Assembly (NCBI GenBank): GCA_046349975.1
Contig: JAXMBH010000007.1
Coordinates: 124,001-188,000 of the forward strand
From: JABDGM01 sp046349975
Lineage (GTDB): Bacteria; Planctomycetota; Planctomycetia; Pirellulales; Lacipirellulaceae
Direction: 5' to 3'
Length of the DNA: 64,000 bases
The position numbers and the translations under genes are program-made. A model generated the notes under the pieces. It saw nothing but the letters and a program-made list of their open reading frames with translations. It ran no database searches and was not told the origin of the DNA. Below, one piece after another: positions 1 to 8,404 of this stretch. The first letter of the stretch is position 1. Each line of letters opens with the position of its first letter.

Positions 1-1
1 C

Positions 2-613
2 CTGCGCGCGACCCTACGGCAACTCAAGCTCGATGACCTGAACTTCGAGCTCCGCCGCGCGGCCGTGCACGTGGCCATTACACAGGTCGACTTGGCGCGG
101 CTGCGTTTGTCGGAGCCGGCCCGGCCGGTGGCCGCATCGGCCCCGGGGCAGCCAATGGAGCCGGGCGGCGCGTCGCAATTCGGCGACACGGTAGCCCGCG
201 ACCTTGTCAACGCGCTCATCGACTTGCTCAATGTGCAAAATGACTTCTTGAGTGTGTGGGTTGACCATGAAGTGCAGGACCTCAGCCTTGACTTCCTGCT
301 CGGTACGATGGAACTCGACGGCCGCGGCCTGCGAATCGAGCACGATCAGCCGCTGCGCACGTTCCTCACGAAGCTACCAGATACGGTGCCGTGCGAAGAC
401 CCAGATGCCTGCGCGATGCTCGACCACGACATCGCGGATATTAGCACCACAACGGATAATGACGAGTCGGCAGCGATCGTGCCGCGTCCTTCACCGCTGC
501 CACGGCAAGGCGACGGTCCGGCGCTACAAGGACCGCAGTCGACGCCGTCGGATGCCGCGCCCACGATCGAGCTCTTGCCGCCGCCAACTCCGCCGAGAGA
601 TCCGACAAAGTGA
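2..613 (+). CDS. C-terminal part of a TolC-like outer-membrane efflux protein (5' end outside window)
   Basis: The frame is open from the first complete codon and runs 203 residues to a TGA, so the gene starts before the window. The first 45 residues form a charged helix with the leucine/arginine/glutamine spacing of TolC-type hairpins (LRQLKLDDL, AITQVDLARLRL). Around residues 78-105 a second helix ends in LGTMELDGRGL, resembling the last hairpin of outer-membrane efflux proteins, where a 'D..LGTLELDE.G' pattern is usual. A proline-rich tail of about 60 residues follows. Downstream lie an HlyD-type adaptor and a MacB-type ATPase and permease on the same strand, which completes a tripartite exporter. 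Substrate cannot be told. Assignment rests on short helical signatures plus context, so it is probable rather than certain. Confidence 0.6.
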   Translation: MRATLRQLKLDDLNFELRRAAVHVAITQVDLARLRLSEPARPVAASAPGQPMEPGGASQFGDTVARDLVNALIDLLNVQNDFLSVWVDHEVQDLSLDFLLGTMELDGRGLRIEHDQPLRTFLTKLPDTVPCEDPDACAMLDHDIADISTTTDNDESAAIVPRPSPLPRQGDGPALQGPQSTPSDAAPTIELLPPPTPPRDPTK

Positions 614-1016
614 ACGGCAGAGGTAACGGCCAAGTTCCGGGCTTTGCCGCCGCTCACCCCCGTACATGATCACGAGTCCAATTAAACATCAGCCAACCCC
701 AAATTTCCGTACTATTCACTGACTTTTTCACGGCGCTACGCCATCGAACCACGTGGCTTTCCCGGCTAACCGTTCAGCGGCCGAATGTCTATAATCGTAG
801 GCAGGCCGTCTGAGACGTTTTTATCACTGACAATGCGGCGGCGCGCGACGACAGCGCACATCGTGGCAGGCTGGCAACCATGCCTCCGAGTGACGTCCCG
901 GAAGATCTCAGATCGCCGCGCGGGTGCGCGCGATGCGGCACCTGCCCCGGTTACCGGGGTTTAATGGGAATGGGCCAAGGCGGACTCCGTGTTTCCGCCT
1001 GCTTTGGGAGAGTACG
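614..1016. other. intergenic region before the efflux adaptor gene
   Basis: No convincing gene is seen in these 403 bases. A TATAAT hexamer at 790-795 could be a -10 box, but the matching -35 position (TAACCG, 767-772) is poor, so a promoter is only a possibility. Just before the downstream start there is GGGAGAG (about 1005-1011), a good ribosome-binding site for ATG 1017. An upstream in-frame GTG at 924 would extend the adaptor by 31 residues without adding recognisable sequence. Confidence 0.4.
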
Positions 1017-2810
1017 ATGACACTCAGCGGGCAGCAGATGCATTCGAATCGTACCCTGAGGGCCAGCCGTTGTGGCTGGCTCACGACGGCCACAGCAGCC
1101 GGGCTCGTGATTCTGCTGGTTGCTGTCGGCGGTGGGCTGTGGTGGTGGTCCGGCCGTGACGATTCGCCGGATGACACCAACGTTCTTCTGCACAAAGTGG
1201 GCCGCGACGACTTCGAACTCTCTATTACCGAACGCGGGGAAGTCGAGGCGTTCGACGTCACCGAAATTCGCTCGCTCGTCAAGTCGAAGAACACAAGCGG
1301 CATCGCCATTCTGCGGATCGTGCCCGAAGGCACGCGGGTGAAGAAAGGCGACTTTCTGGTTGAACTCGATTCTTCGGCCCTCGATGCCGAGCGCACTGGT
1401 CAAAAGATTCTGGTGAGCGACGCCAAGGCTGCCGAAGTCGAGGCCCACAATAACTACGACGTCGCGGTAATTGCCAAGCGCGAGTATCTCGAAGGCACGT
1501 ATCTGCAAGAGCGCCAAACCGCCGAGAGCGAACAGTTTGTGGCCGAAGAGAATCTCAATCGCGCGAAGGAGTATTTTGCCTACAGCCAGAAGTTGGCCTC
1601 GAAGGGCTATGTGAACGAGAACCAGCTCGAAGCCGATCGGTTCGCCGTCGAAAAGGCGAACAAGGATTTGGATGCGGCGAAGACCAAGCTCAAGGTGCTG
1701 GATGAATTTACCAAGCCCAAGCAAGTGTCGACGCTCGAAAGCGCCATCCTCATCGCCAAGGCCAAGTGGGAAGCCGCCCAGAACAGCCATCAGCTCGAGC
1801 TCGAGAAGCTGGAAGATCTCGACGATCAAATTGCCAAGTGCACGATGACCGCGCCGGAAGATGGCGTCGTGAAGTACGCGCACAACACCGATAACCGCGG
1901 CGACCAGCAGTTCATCGTCGAGGAAGGCGCGGTGGTGCGCGAGCGGCAGATTATCATCAAGCTGCCAAACGCCGATTCGATGCGCGTAAATCTCACGGTG
2001 AACGAATCCCTCGTGCAGTATGTGCAGCCCGGTTTGCGGACCGATATTCGCCCCGTCGGCTACGGCGACCGCGTGTTGCATGGCATCGTGGAGAAGGTGA
2101 ATCAGTACGCCGAGCCCACCAGCTGGCGGCAGGCGAATGTCAAAGAGTATAAGGCATATATCAAGATCGACGACGTGGCGGCCGACTTGCGCTCGGGGAT
2201 GACCGCGGCCGTCACAATCCATTGTGCCGACGTGCCGGATGCAATCCAGGTGCCGGTGCAATCGATCTACGCCTGGGGGCCGAAGTATTACTGTTTTGTG
2301 TACGACGATGGCAAGTGGGACGCCCGCGAAGTTAAAGCCGGCCCCACGAACGATAAGTTCTTTGTCATCGAGTCGGGTCTCAACGAAGGCGAGCAAGTCG
2401 CGCTCAACCCGCGGGCGTACGTGAGCCATGTGAGTTTGCCGAAGCTGCCGCCGGAAGAGATTCAGCGCGCCGTGCCGCAGCCGGCGACTAGCGAGCGAAC
2501 GGCGCAAAAGGACAAACCTGCGGCTGATGCAAAAGCCGGCGCGACCGCTGTTGCTGAGCAACCGTCGACAGCTGTTAAAGATGCCGGCGCCGGTGGCGCT
2601 AGCGCCCCCGGGGCTGGCGCAAAAGTATCTGCCGACCAACCTGCGAAAGCAGCGGCGAGTCCAGATGGGCGACCGAGCGGCGAAGGCGCGCCGCGCGGGC
2701 GACGCCCACGGCCGAGCGCTCAAGATGCCGGCGCGGTGCCTGGTGCTGGCACCGCAGCCAGCAGCCTGACCCGCGCCACGCGGTCCACGTCGCAAGGGGC
2801 CGCCGAATGA
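1017..2810 (+). CDS. HlyD/MFP-type periplasmic adaptor of an ABC efflux system, with long C-terminal tail
   Basis: Predicted membrane-fusion protein linking an inner-membrane ABC transporter to a TolC-type channel. From ATG 1017 (chosen for the GGGAGAG upstream) it has 597 residues. A single membrane segment lies at about residues 20-44 (GLVILLVAVGGGLWWW). It is followed by a lipoyl-like half motif (VPEGTRVKKGDFLVELD), a long coiled-coil hairpin at about 110-280, the second lipoyl half (MTAPEDGVVKYA) and beta-barrel and membrane-proximal domains to about residue 475. The last roughly 120 residues are a low-complexity tail rich in Ala, Pro, Lys and Gly, unusual for the family. Its stop overlaps the next start (ATGA), so adaptor and ATPase are translationally coupled. 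Confidence 0.85.
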   Translation: MTLSGQQMHSNRTLRASRCGWLTTATAAGLVILLVAVGGGLWWWSGRDDSPDDTNVLLHKVGRDDFELSITERGEVEAFDVTEIRSLVKSKNTSGIAILRIVPEGTRVKKGDFLVELDSSALDAERTGQKILVSDAKAAEVEAHNNYDVAVIAKREYLEGTYLQERQTAESEQFVAEENLNRAKEYFAYSQKLASKGYVNENQLEADRFAVEKANKDLDAAKTKLKVLDEFTKPKQVSTLESAILIAKAKWEAAQNSHQLELEKLEDLDDQIAKCTMTAPEDGVVKYAHNTDNRGDQQFIVEEGAVVRERQIIIKLPNADSMRVNLTVNESLVQYVQPGLRTDIRPVGYGDRVLHGIVEKVNQYAEPTSWRQANVKEYKAYIKIDDVAADLRSGMTAAVTIHCADVPDAIQVPVQSIYAWGPKYYCFVYDDGKWDAREVKAGPTNDKFFVIESGLNEGEQVALNPRAYVSHVSLPKLPPEEIQRAVPQPATSERTAQKDKPAADAKAGATAVAEQPSTAVKDAGAGGASAPGAGAKVSADQPAKAAASPDGRPSGEGAPRGRRPRPSAQDAGAVPGAGTAASSLTRATRSTSQGAAE

Positions 2811-3490
2811 GGCTGGCCGTCAGCGTTGTCGATCTCCGCAAAGACTACGTGCTCAGCGGAGAGACTGTCCACGCACTCCGCGGCGTTTCGTTCGACGTGC
2901 CCGCGGGCGACTATATTTCGATTATGGGTCCGAGCGGCTCCGGCAAAAGCACGCTGCTCAATGTGCTGGGCTGCCTCGATCGGCCGTCCGGCGGGCAGTA
3001 CATTCTGAGCGACGTCGACGTCTCGAAAATGAGCGATGATTCGCTCGCCGAAATCCGCTCCACCCGCATCGGCTTCATTTTTCAATCGTACAATTTGTTG
3101 ACTGCACTCACGGTCGTTGAAAACATTGAGGTGCCGCTGTACTACAGTCGGCGATTGAACCCCACGACGCGGGCGCGCTGCCATGAGCTTGCCGCGATGG
3201 TTGGGCTCACCTCGCGACTCAACCATCGGCCCACGCAGCTCTCCGGCGGCCAACAGCAACGCGTCGCCATTGCCCGCAGCCTCGTGAACGATCCGCAGTT
3301 CATTCTCGCCGACGAGCCCACCGGCAACCTCGACACCGCCACCACACACGAAATTCTCGACCTCCTGGAGAACCTCAACAAAGAAGGGCGTACGATCATC
3401 ATGGTTACGCACGAACCCGATGTCGCCGCCCGCACAAAACGCTCGATCATTTTGAAAGACGGCCAGGTGATTTCGGATAAGCGGAATTAG
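2807..3490 (+). CDS. ABC transporter ATP-binding protein, MacB/LolD type
   Basis: ATPase subunit that would power the FtsX-type permease encoded next. The 227-residue protein has Walker A GPSGSGKST at residues 41-49, a Q-loop in FQSYNLLTALTVVENIEVPL, the signature LSGGQQQRVAIARSL, Walker B ILADEPTGNLD and the switch histidine in MVTHEPDVA. The sequence around the Q-loop and signature is that of the MacB/LolD branch, which works with permeases having one large periplasmic domain. The start ATG 2807 overlaps the adaptor stop by four bases. The gene ends at TAG 3490, immediately before a repeat-built intergenic element (3491-3575). Both macrolide or toxin export and lipoprotein handling are possible jobs; the adaptor and TolC-like neighbour favour export. 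Confidence 0.93.
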   Translation: MRLAVSVVDLRKDYVLSGETVHALRGVSFDVPAGDYISIMGPSGSGKSTLLNVLGCLDRPSGGQYILSDVDVSKMSDDSLAEIRSTRIGFIFQSYNLLTALTVVENIEVPLYYSRRLNPTTRARCHELAAMVGLTSRLNHRPTQLSGGQQQRVAIARSLVNDPQFILADEPTGNLDTATTHEILDLLENLNKEGRTIIMVTHEPDVAARTKRSIILKDGQVISDKRN

Positions 3491-3575
3491 CGGAGAGCGT
3501 GGAGCCGGGAGCATGGAGTAAGGCGCCGGTTGTCTTGTTCTCGCTCCTCAATCCTCACAACTCGCTCCTCACACT
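3491..3575. repeat. junction element 1: 7-nt repeat inverted arms filling the ATPase-permease gap
   Basis: The whole 85-base gap consists of this element. The left arm begins directly after the ATPase stop and is purine-rich in 7-nt units (GGAGAGC, GTGGAGC, CGGGAGC, ATGGAGT). The right arm is pyrimidine-rich, also in 7-nt units (TCGCTCC, TCAATCC, TCACAAC, TCGCTCC, TCACACT), and ends at the permease ATG. The arms are roughly complementary, so the transcript could fold into a long imperfect hairpin. No SD precedes the permease start. Confidence 0.75.
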
Positions 3576-4895
3576 ATGCTCAACGTCTGGATCAGAACCC
3601 TGCAACTTAGCGTCAAAAGCCTGTGGATGCATCCACTGCGCTCGTCGCTCACGGTGTTGGGGATCTTTATCGGCGTCTCGAGCGTCATCTGGCTGCTGGC
3701 GCTCGGCGAAGGGATCAGCCGCGCGGCGCAGGAACAAATTTCAAGTCTCGGTGCGCTCAATATCATCATCCGCACGGTGAAGCCCTCCGGCGACCAGGCG
3801 CAAGATGCCGGTTACGGTCTTACGCGGGCCGATTACGTCCGCCTCGTCGCCACGGTGCCGACAATCACCAAAGCGATCCCCATGCGGATCATTCCGTCGA
3901 TCGAATTTCATAACAAGAACCGCAAGATCGAAGGCCGGCTTGTCGGCACCACGCCCGATTATGCCGAGGTCACGCGATTGGCCCTCGATCGCGGGCGATA
4001 CCTCTCCGACGCCGATGTGACCAACGAACGCAACTACTGTGTGCTGGCGGCCGAGGTGGCCGAGCAACTGTTCCCGATTGGCGAAGCGCTCGGTCAGCGA
4101 GTGCTCATCAACGACGATTTCTACGAGGTCATCGGCGTGATGAAACCGCGCATGGCGTCGGCCGGCATCGGCGGTTCGCTCGCGGCCGAGTCGTTCTCAA
4201 ACGACATTTACATCCCAATTACGACGCTCTGGCGGCGCGAAGGCGATATGATCGTCTCGATCAAGCCGGGGCAATTCCAGCGAGACATCAACCAAGTCTC
4301 GCAAATCACCGTCGAGGTGAGCGACCGCAACGTCGTGTTGCCCACGGCCGATCTCGTGCGCAACACGATCGCCTACAGCCACACGACGATGCCTGATTTC
4401 ACCGTGGTCGTACCGATGGAGCTATTGGAGCAGGCCCGCACGACGCAACTCATGTTCATCGTGTTCCTGGGCCTCATCGCGGCGATTTCGCTCGTCGTCG
4501 GCGGCATCGGCATCATGAACATCATGCTGGCCACGGTCGTCGAACGCACCCGCGAAATCGGCATTCGCCGCGCGCTGGGCGCGAAGAAGCGCGATATCAC
4601 CCGCCAGTTTCTCACTGAGAGCGTCGTGCTCTCGGTGCTCGGCGGCGGGCTCGGCATCCTCGGCGGCGCATTCTGCCGGCCGCTCACGATCGTCGCCCGC
4701 GAGGCGCTGTTCAACTGGTTCCCTCAGCAGATGGCCAACGTGCCGAAGCTCGTGCAAACCATGGAGCCGCATCTCATCGGCTGGTCGATTCCGCTCGCGT
4801 TCGCGATCTCGGTATTCGTCGGCGTAATCTTCGGCGTCTACCCAGCAGCCCGTGCCGCCAGCCTCGACCCGATCGAAGCGTTGCGGCACGAGTGA
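3576..4895 (+). CDS. ABC transporter permease, MacB/FtsX family
   Basis: Inner-membrane subunit of the exporter encoded with the two preceding genes. The 439-residue protein has the MacB layout: an N-terminal membrane segment at about residues 22-44 (LTVLGIFIGVSSVIWLLALG), a large extracytoplasmic domain (about 45-280), then three membrane segments at about 288-312, 345-368 and 400-425. The motif GIMNIMLATVVERTREIGIRRALGA before the third segment is diagnostic of FtsX-like permeases (shown here in part: ERTREIGIRRALGA). The C-terminus PAARAASLDPIEALRHE is also typical. The ATG lies directly behind the pyrimidine-rich arm of a repeat element, with no SD. Family assignment is secure; substrate is unknown. 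Confidence 0.93.
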   Translation: MLNVWIRTLQLSVKSLWMHPLRSSLTVLGIFIGVSSVIWLLALGEGISRAAQEQISSLGALNIIIRTVKPSGDQAQDAGYGLTRADYVRLVATVPTITKAIPMRIIPSIEFHNKNRKIEGRLVGTTPDYAEVTRLALDRGRYLSDADVTNERNYCVLAAEVAEQLFPIGEALGQRVLINDDFYEVIGVMKPRMASAGIGGSLAAESFSNDIYIPITTLWRREGDMIVSIKPGQFQRDINQVSQITVEVSDRNVVLPTADLVRNTIAYSHTTMPDFTVVVPMELLEQARTTQLMFIVFLGLIAAISLVVGGIGIMNIMLATVVERTREIGIRRALGAKKRDITRQFLTESVVLSVLGGGLGILGGAFCRPLTIVAREALFNWFPQQMANVPKLVQTMEPHLIGWSIPLAFAISVFVGVIFGVYPAARAASLDPIEALRHE

Positions 4896-4906
4896 TGTGA
4901 TTTCAA

Positions 4907-4926
4907 CTGTTGGAAGCAACCAACAG
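4907..4926. terminator. hairpin between convergent permease and sodC genes
   Basis: CTGTTGG (4907-4913) and CCAACAG (4920-4926) form a perfect 7-bp stem with loop AAGCAA, in the 44-base gap between two genes that converge. A hairpin at this place would serve as a terminator for either direction, although no long U-run follows it. Confidence 0.5.
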
Positions 4927-4939
4927 CTGCCCGGTGCTG

Positions 4940-5551
4940 CTAGTGCGCCATCTGCATCTTCGGATCCGCGATGCCGATCGTGCCGCACGCGATGCGATCG
5001 CCTGCGTCGCCAGCCGGCTGCGTCTTGAAGTCGTCGGCCTTCGCGTGAATGATGACCGAGCGGCCAATGACCGAGTTAGCGCCGCTGAGCGAAATCATCT
5101 TGTCGACGCGCTTGTACGTCGCCTTGCCGTCTTCATTGGCCTTGAGGTTGCCGAAGTCGCCGGCGTGACGCTTGTCGCTATCTGGGCCGCCGTGCGGATC
5201 GCCGGTGGGGTTGAAGTGACCGCCGGCGCACTTGCCATCGGCCATCGAGCAATCGCCAAACTCATGCACATGGAAACCGTGCTCGCCCGGCTTCAAACCG
5301 GAAATTTCAGCGACGATCTCCACGCCGCCGTCTTTCTGCGTGAATACGACCTTGCCTTTGATGTTCTCATCTTTGAGGCCGTGCACTACGGCAACGGCCA
5401 TCGTTGGCTTGGCGGCGTCGCCATGCACGGCTGCGGCATGATCGGCTTTCTTTGCGCCCGCTCGTTCCTGCGATTCCGCCGTGTGGTACGCCACGCCGGC
5501 CACAACCACTGCCATCCCCGCGACCAAACCCAACCCAATGCGATTCGACAT
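4940..5551 (-). CDS. sodC: Cu/Zn superoxide dismutase, exported
   Basis: Converts superoxide to oxygen and hydrogen peroxide outside the cytoplasm. The 203-residue protein starts with a signal or anchor segment (residues 5-22, IGLGLVAGMAVVVAGVAY) and a His/Ala linker, then the SodC domain from about residue 48. Copper/zinc ligands are visible in GFHVHEFGDC, in GGHFNP, in KRHAGDFGNL and in SVIIHAKADD. The cysteines of GDCS and IACGTIGI would make the conserved disulfide, and the active-site arginine is in VIGRSVIIHA-equivalent position late in the chain. A strong SD (GGAG) lies 8 bases before the ATG. It stands alone, converging with the efflux operon. All key residues are present. Confidence 0.95.
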   Translation of the reverse strand: MSNRIGLGLVAGMAVVVAGVAYHTAESQERAGAKKADHAAAVHGDAAKPTMAVAVVHGLKDENIKGKVVFTQKDGGVEIVAEISGLKPGEHGFHVHEFGDCSMADGKCAGGHFNPTGDPHGGPDSDKRHAGDFGNLKANEDGKATYKRVDKMISLSGANSVIGRSVIIHAKADDFKTQPAGDAGDRIACGTIGIADPKMQMAH

Positions 5552-5836
5552 CGATGATCTCCTGCGAGAGTTTTCGAAAGAGGTTTTCCTAGCCGGCGAA
5601 TTGCCGCGGTTATTTTAGTGAGCAAGATTCTCCAAGGGTAGCGGCCACGACACCACAACGTAGCGAGTCACGAACATGAGGAAGGCGAGCCCTGCCGCCG
5701 CGTTGCGACTTTCGTAGAATCGCGTTCGCGTTTGCGAGCTATCGCTATACAGTGTCAGTACTTATAGTAAAGGGTTCCAGAACAATCAGCTTGGCACTCC
5801 GGCGGCCAGCACCGCGTTGGAAATCTTTACAGGCAC

Positions 5837-7846
5837 GTGAAATCGTTCATGACAACCCGAATTGAACCCCATCCTGCGGCAGCCGCGCCGCGTGCATTGT
5901 CTCACTCTCGCATGACCACTAATCCGCTCGCCCAACGCGAACGCATTCCCGTTCGCGTGTTCCCGCATTCGAATGACGCCAACAAGGCCGTCGCTAAAGA
6001 GATAGCCGACCTCATCCGCGAGCGCGCCGCCGCTGGCCGCAACTGCGTGCTCGGCCTGGCCACGGGCAGTACGCCGGTCGGCGTGTACGATGAACTTGTT
6101 CGCCTCCACCGCGAAGAAGGCCTGTCGCTCGCGAACGTCATCACGTTCAATCTCGACGAATACTACCCGATGCATACGAACGAGCTGCAAAGCTACGTGC
6201 GGTTCATGCGGGAGCATTTGTTTGACCTGGTCGATATCCAGCCCGGCAATTGCCACGTGCCCGATGGCACGGTCCCGATCGAGCAAGTCGCCGACTATTG
6301 TGCCTGGTACGAAGACCAAATCGCGGCCGCCGGCGGCATCGATATCCAAATCCTCGGTGTCGGCCGCACCGGTCACATCGGTTTCAACGAGCCCGGTTCG
6401 GGTAAAGACAGCCGCACGCGGCTCATCACGCTCGACCGTGTTACCCGCATCGACGCCGCTAGCGACTTCTTTGGCCAAGAGAACGTGCCGCGCCGCGCGA
6501 TCACGATGGGCGTCGGCACGATCCTCGCCGCGCGCAAAATCATCATGCTCGCGTTCGGCGAGCACAAAGCGCCGATCGTGGCCAAGTCGGTAGAAGGCGA
6601 GATCAGCGCGTCGATCGCCGCCAGCTTCCTGCAGGAACATCCGAATGCCGAAGTCGTGCTCGACGAAGCGGCCGCCGACGCCCTCACGCGTTATCGCACG
6701 CCGTGGCTCCTTGGCCCGGTCGAGTGGGATGAGAAGCGCGTTCGCAAGGCCGTCATTTGGCTCGCTCGCAAGCTCGACAAGGCGATCCTCAAGCTCACCG
6801 ATAACGACTACAACGAAGAAGGCCTGCAAGACCTGCTCGCCGAGCACGGTCCGGCGTACGACATCAACATCAAGATCTTTCGCCACCTCCAGGCGACGAT
6901 CAGCGGCTGGCCCGGCGGCAAGCCGGCCCACGCCAAGCTGCCCGGCGATCAAAACCGGTCGAATGATCAGATCTTTCCGAAGCGCGTGCTGATCTTCTCG
7001 CCTCATCCGGATGATGATGTCATCTCGATGGGCGGCACGCTCATTCGCCTTGTCGACCAGGGCCACGAGGTGCATGTCGCCTATCAGACCTCCGGCAACA
7101 TCGCCGTGTTCGATGACGATGCGATTCGCTTCGCCGATTTTGTCGCTGACTTTAACACGCACTTCAACGTGTCGCCCGAGCGCGCCAAGCAGCTCGAAGC
7201 ACACGTCGAGGAGTTCTTGCGGCACAAGCAACCCGGCCAGGTCGACAGCCCCGAAGTGCAAACGATCAAGGGCATGATCCGTCGCGGCGAAGCCCGCGCC
7301 GCCACCCGCAGCTGCGGCATACCAGATAACCAGCTCCACTTCCTGGATATGCCGTTCTACGAAACGGGCCGTGTAAAGAAGAAGCCGCTCGGCGAAGAAG
7401 ATATCGCGATGGTGGTCGAGCTGATCCGGACGATTCGCCCGCACCAAATCTACGCTGCCGGCGACCTCTCCGATCCGCACGGCACACACCGCGTATGCCT
7501 CAACGCCGTGCTCACTGCGTGCCAACGCTGCCAGAACGATGACTGGTACAAGGACTGCGAAGTGTGGCTCTATCGCGGCGCGTGGCACGAATGGGGCCCG
7601 CATGAAATCGAGATGTCGGTGCCGCTAAGTCCGACCGAGGTCGAACGCAAGCGCACCGCGATCTTCAAGCACCAGTCGCAAAAAGACCGCGCGCTCTTCC
7701 CCGGCCCCGATATGCGGGAGTTCTGGAAACGCGCTGAAGACCGCAACCGCGACACGGCCCAGTTGTTCGACAAGCTCGGCTTGGCTGAGTACGAAGCCAT
7801 CGAAGGCTTCGTCCAATGGCGCGGCGATGGCAAAGGCCTGTGGTAA
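5837..7846 (+). CDS. glucosamine-6-phosphate deaminase fused to a PIG-L (LmbE) deacetylase-like domain
   Basis: Two-domain protein of 669 residues. Residues about 28-290 are NagB-like: GLATGSTPVGVYDEL (phosphate and sugar binding), TFNLDEYYPM with the catalytic Asp near 106, and GRTGHIGFNEPGS with the ring-opening His near 182. The C-terminal part from about residue 382 is a PIG-L domain: FSPHPDDDVISMGG (zinc ligands His and Asp) and DPHGTHR near residue 546 (third zinc ligand). NagB turns GlcN-6-P into fructose-6-P and ammonia; PIG-L enzymes deacetylate GlcNAc-type substrates, so the fusion could act consecutively in amino-sugar breakdown. Similar fusions exist in Bacteroidetes and Planctomycetes. 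The start is uncertain: GTG 5837, ATG 5849 or ATG 5909 are in frame, and none has a strong SD. Confidence 0.9.
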   Translation: MKSFMTTRIEPHPAAAAPRALSHSRMTTNPLAQRERIPVRVFPHSNDANKAVAKEIADLIRERAAAGRNCVLGLATGSTPVGVYDELVRLHREEGLSLANVITFNLDEYYPMHTNELQSYVRFMREHLFDLVDIQPGNCHVPDGTVPIEQVADYCAWYEDQIAAAGGIDIQILGVGRTGHIGFNEPGSGKDSRTRLITLDRVTRIDAASDFFGQENVPRRAITMGVGTILAARKIIMLAFGEHKAPIVAKSVEGEISASIAASFLQEHPNAEVVLDEAAADALTRYRTPWLLGPVEWDEKRVRKAVIWLARKLDKAILKLTDNDYNEEGLQDLLAEHGPAYDINIKIFRHLQATISGWPGGKPAHAKLPGDQNRSNDQIFPKRVLIFSPHPDDDVISMGGTLIRLVDQGHEVHVAYQTSGNIAVFDDDAIRFADFVADFNTHFNVSPERAKQLEAHVEEFLRHKQPGQVDSPEVQTIKGMIRRGEARAATRSCGIPDNQLHFLDMPFYETGRVKKKPLGEEDIAMVVELIRTIRPHQIYAAGDLSDPHGTHRVCLNAVLTACQRCQNDDWYKDCEVWLYRGAWHEWGPHEIEMSVPLSPTEVERKRTAIFKHQSQKDRALFPGPDMREFWKRAEDRNRDTAQLFDKLGLAEYEAIEGFVQWRGDGKGLW

Positions 7847-7855
7847 CGCGTTGTT

Positions 7856-7933
7856 GTAGGACGGACATATCTGTCCGTCCGAGGTCAATGTGAAACAACC
7901 TATGCGGAACGGACAGATATGCCCATCCTACCT
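7856..7933. repeat. paired inverted REP-like element (GGACGGACA family)
   Basis: GGACGGACA (7859-7867), loop TATC, TGTCCGTCC (7872-7880) is a perfect 9-bp hairpin directly behind the NagB/PIG-L gene. A second copy in the opposite orientation occupies about 7911-7933 and differs from the first at only a few bases (both share ACGGACA and a GTAGGA-type end). The two copies thus make a head-to-head pair, the layout of bacterial interspersed mosaic elements. It could also terminate the upstream gene. Confidence 0.7.
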
Positions 7934-7948
7934 TAGGGATCACTCGCC

Positions 7949-8380
7949 ATGAAGATTGTGCTTCTTCAATGCGCCTTCTTCGCGTTGTTTGTTCTCGCCT
8001 GTTCGTCGGCGACTGCCGAAACTTTCGCCAAAATTCAACGCGGAGTTTCGCTATCAAATGCTCGAACGATTCTTAAACAGTTCGGCTATGATGCGGGCCA
8101 AAACGAAGAACTTGCCCTGGTCCCGCGCAATCAGTCGCATAGTTTGGAGTTCTGTGCACTTGATGATGTGATGACACTGGTTATTGAATACGACCAAAAG
8201 TCGAGCGCGATCACATCGATCGACATCGTCATCATTCCAGAGCGTGGACCGAAAACACGACGACTTCAATACAGCCGCGAAGTGCTAGAGGTTAGTTTCG
8301 CCAGCGACAATAGTTTTTCGCTTAAGTTCAAAAGAGCGAAGGCCACACAAGGCGTCGGAAAGGAATGGCTCAAAAAATAA
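7949..8380 (+). CDS. small secreted protein of unknown function
   Basis: The 143-residue product begins with a clear signal peptide (KIVLLQCAFFALFVLACSS, then ATAE, cleavage about residue 24). The mature part is about 120 residues with mixed alpha/beta character (FAKIQRGVSLSNARTILKQFG, MTLVIEYDQKSSAITSIDIVI) and no motif that I can assign. Base composition is less GC-rich than the neighbours. The gene lies between two REP-like clusters, with its ATG 15 bases after one of them. The first 30 mature residues (a helix ending RTILKQFGYD) recall short proteins that contain a 'BLIP-like' or lipoprotein-type repeat, but this is too weak to name. It is probably real because of the signal peptide and normal stop. 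Confidence 0.55.
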   Translation: MKIVLLQCAFFALFVLACSSATAETFAKIQRGVSLSNARTILKQFGYDAGQNEELALVPRNQSHSLEFCALDDVMTLVIEYDQKSSAITSIDIVIIPERGPKTRRLQYSREVLEVSFASDNSFSLKFKRAKATQGVGKEWLKK

Positions 8381-8404
8381 CTTTCGCATTTTCAACGCTG
8401 AAAG

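Noticed and set aside
951..2795. Long open frame on the minus strand opposite the efflux adaptor
   Set aside because: It is a shadow of the high-GC plus-strand gene; the product has no family features and is rich in Arg and Pro.
5786..7603. 605-codon minus-strand frame opposite the NagB/PIG-L gene
   Set aside because: The plus strand carries all catalytic motifs; the antisense frame shows only codon-mirror composition.
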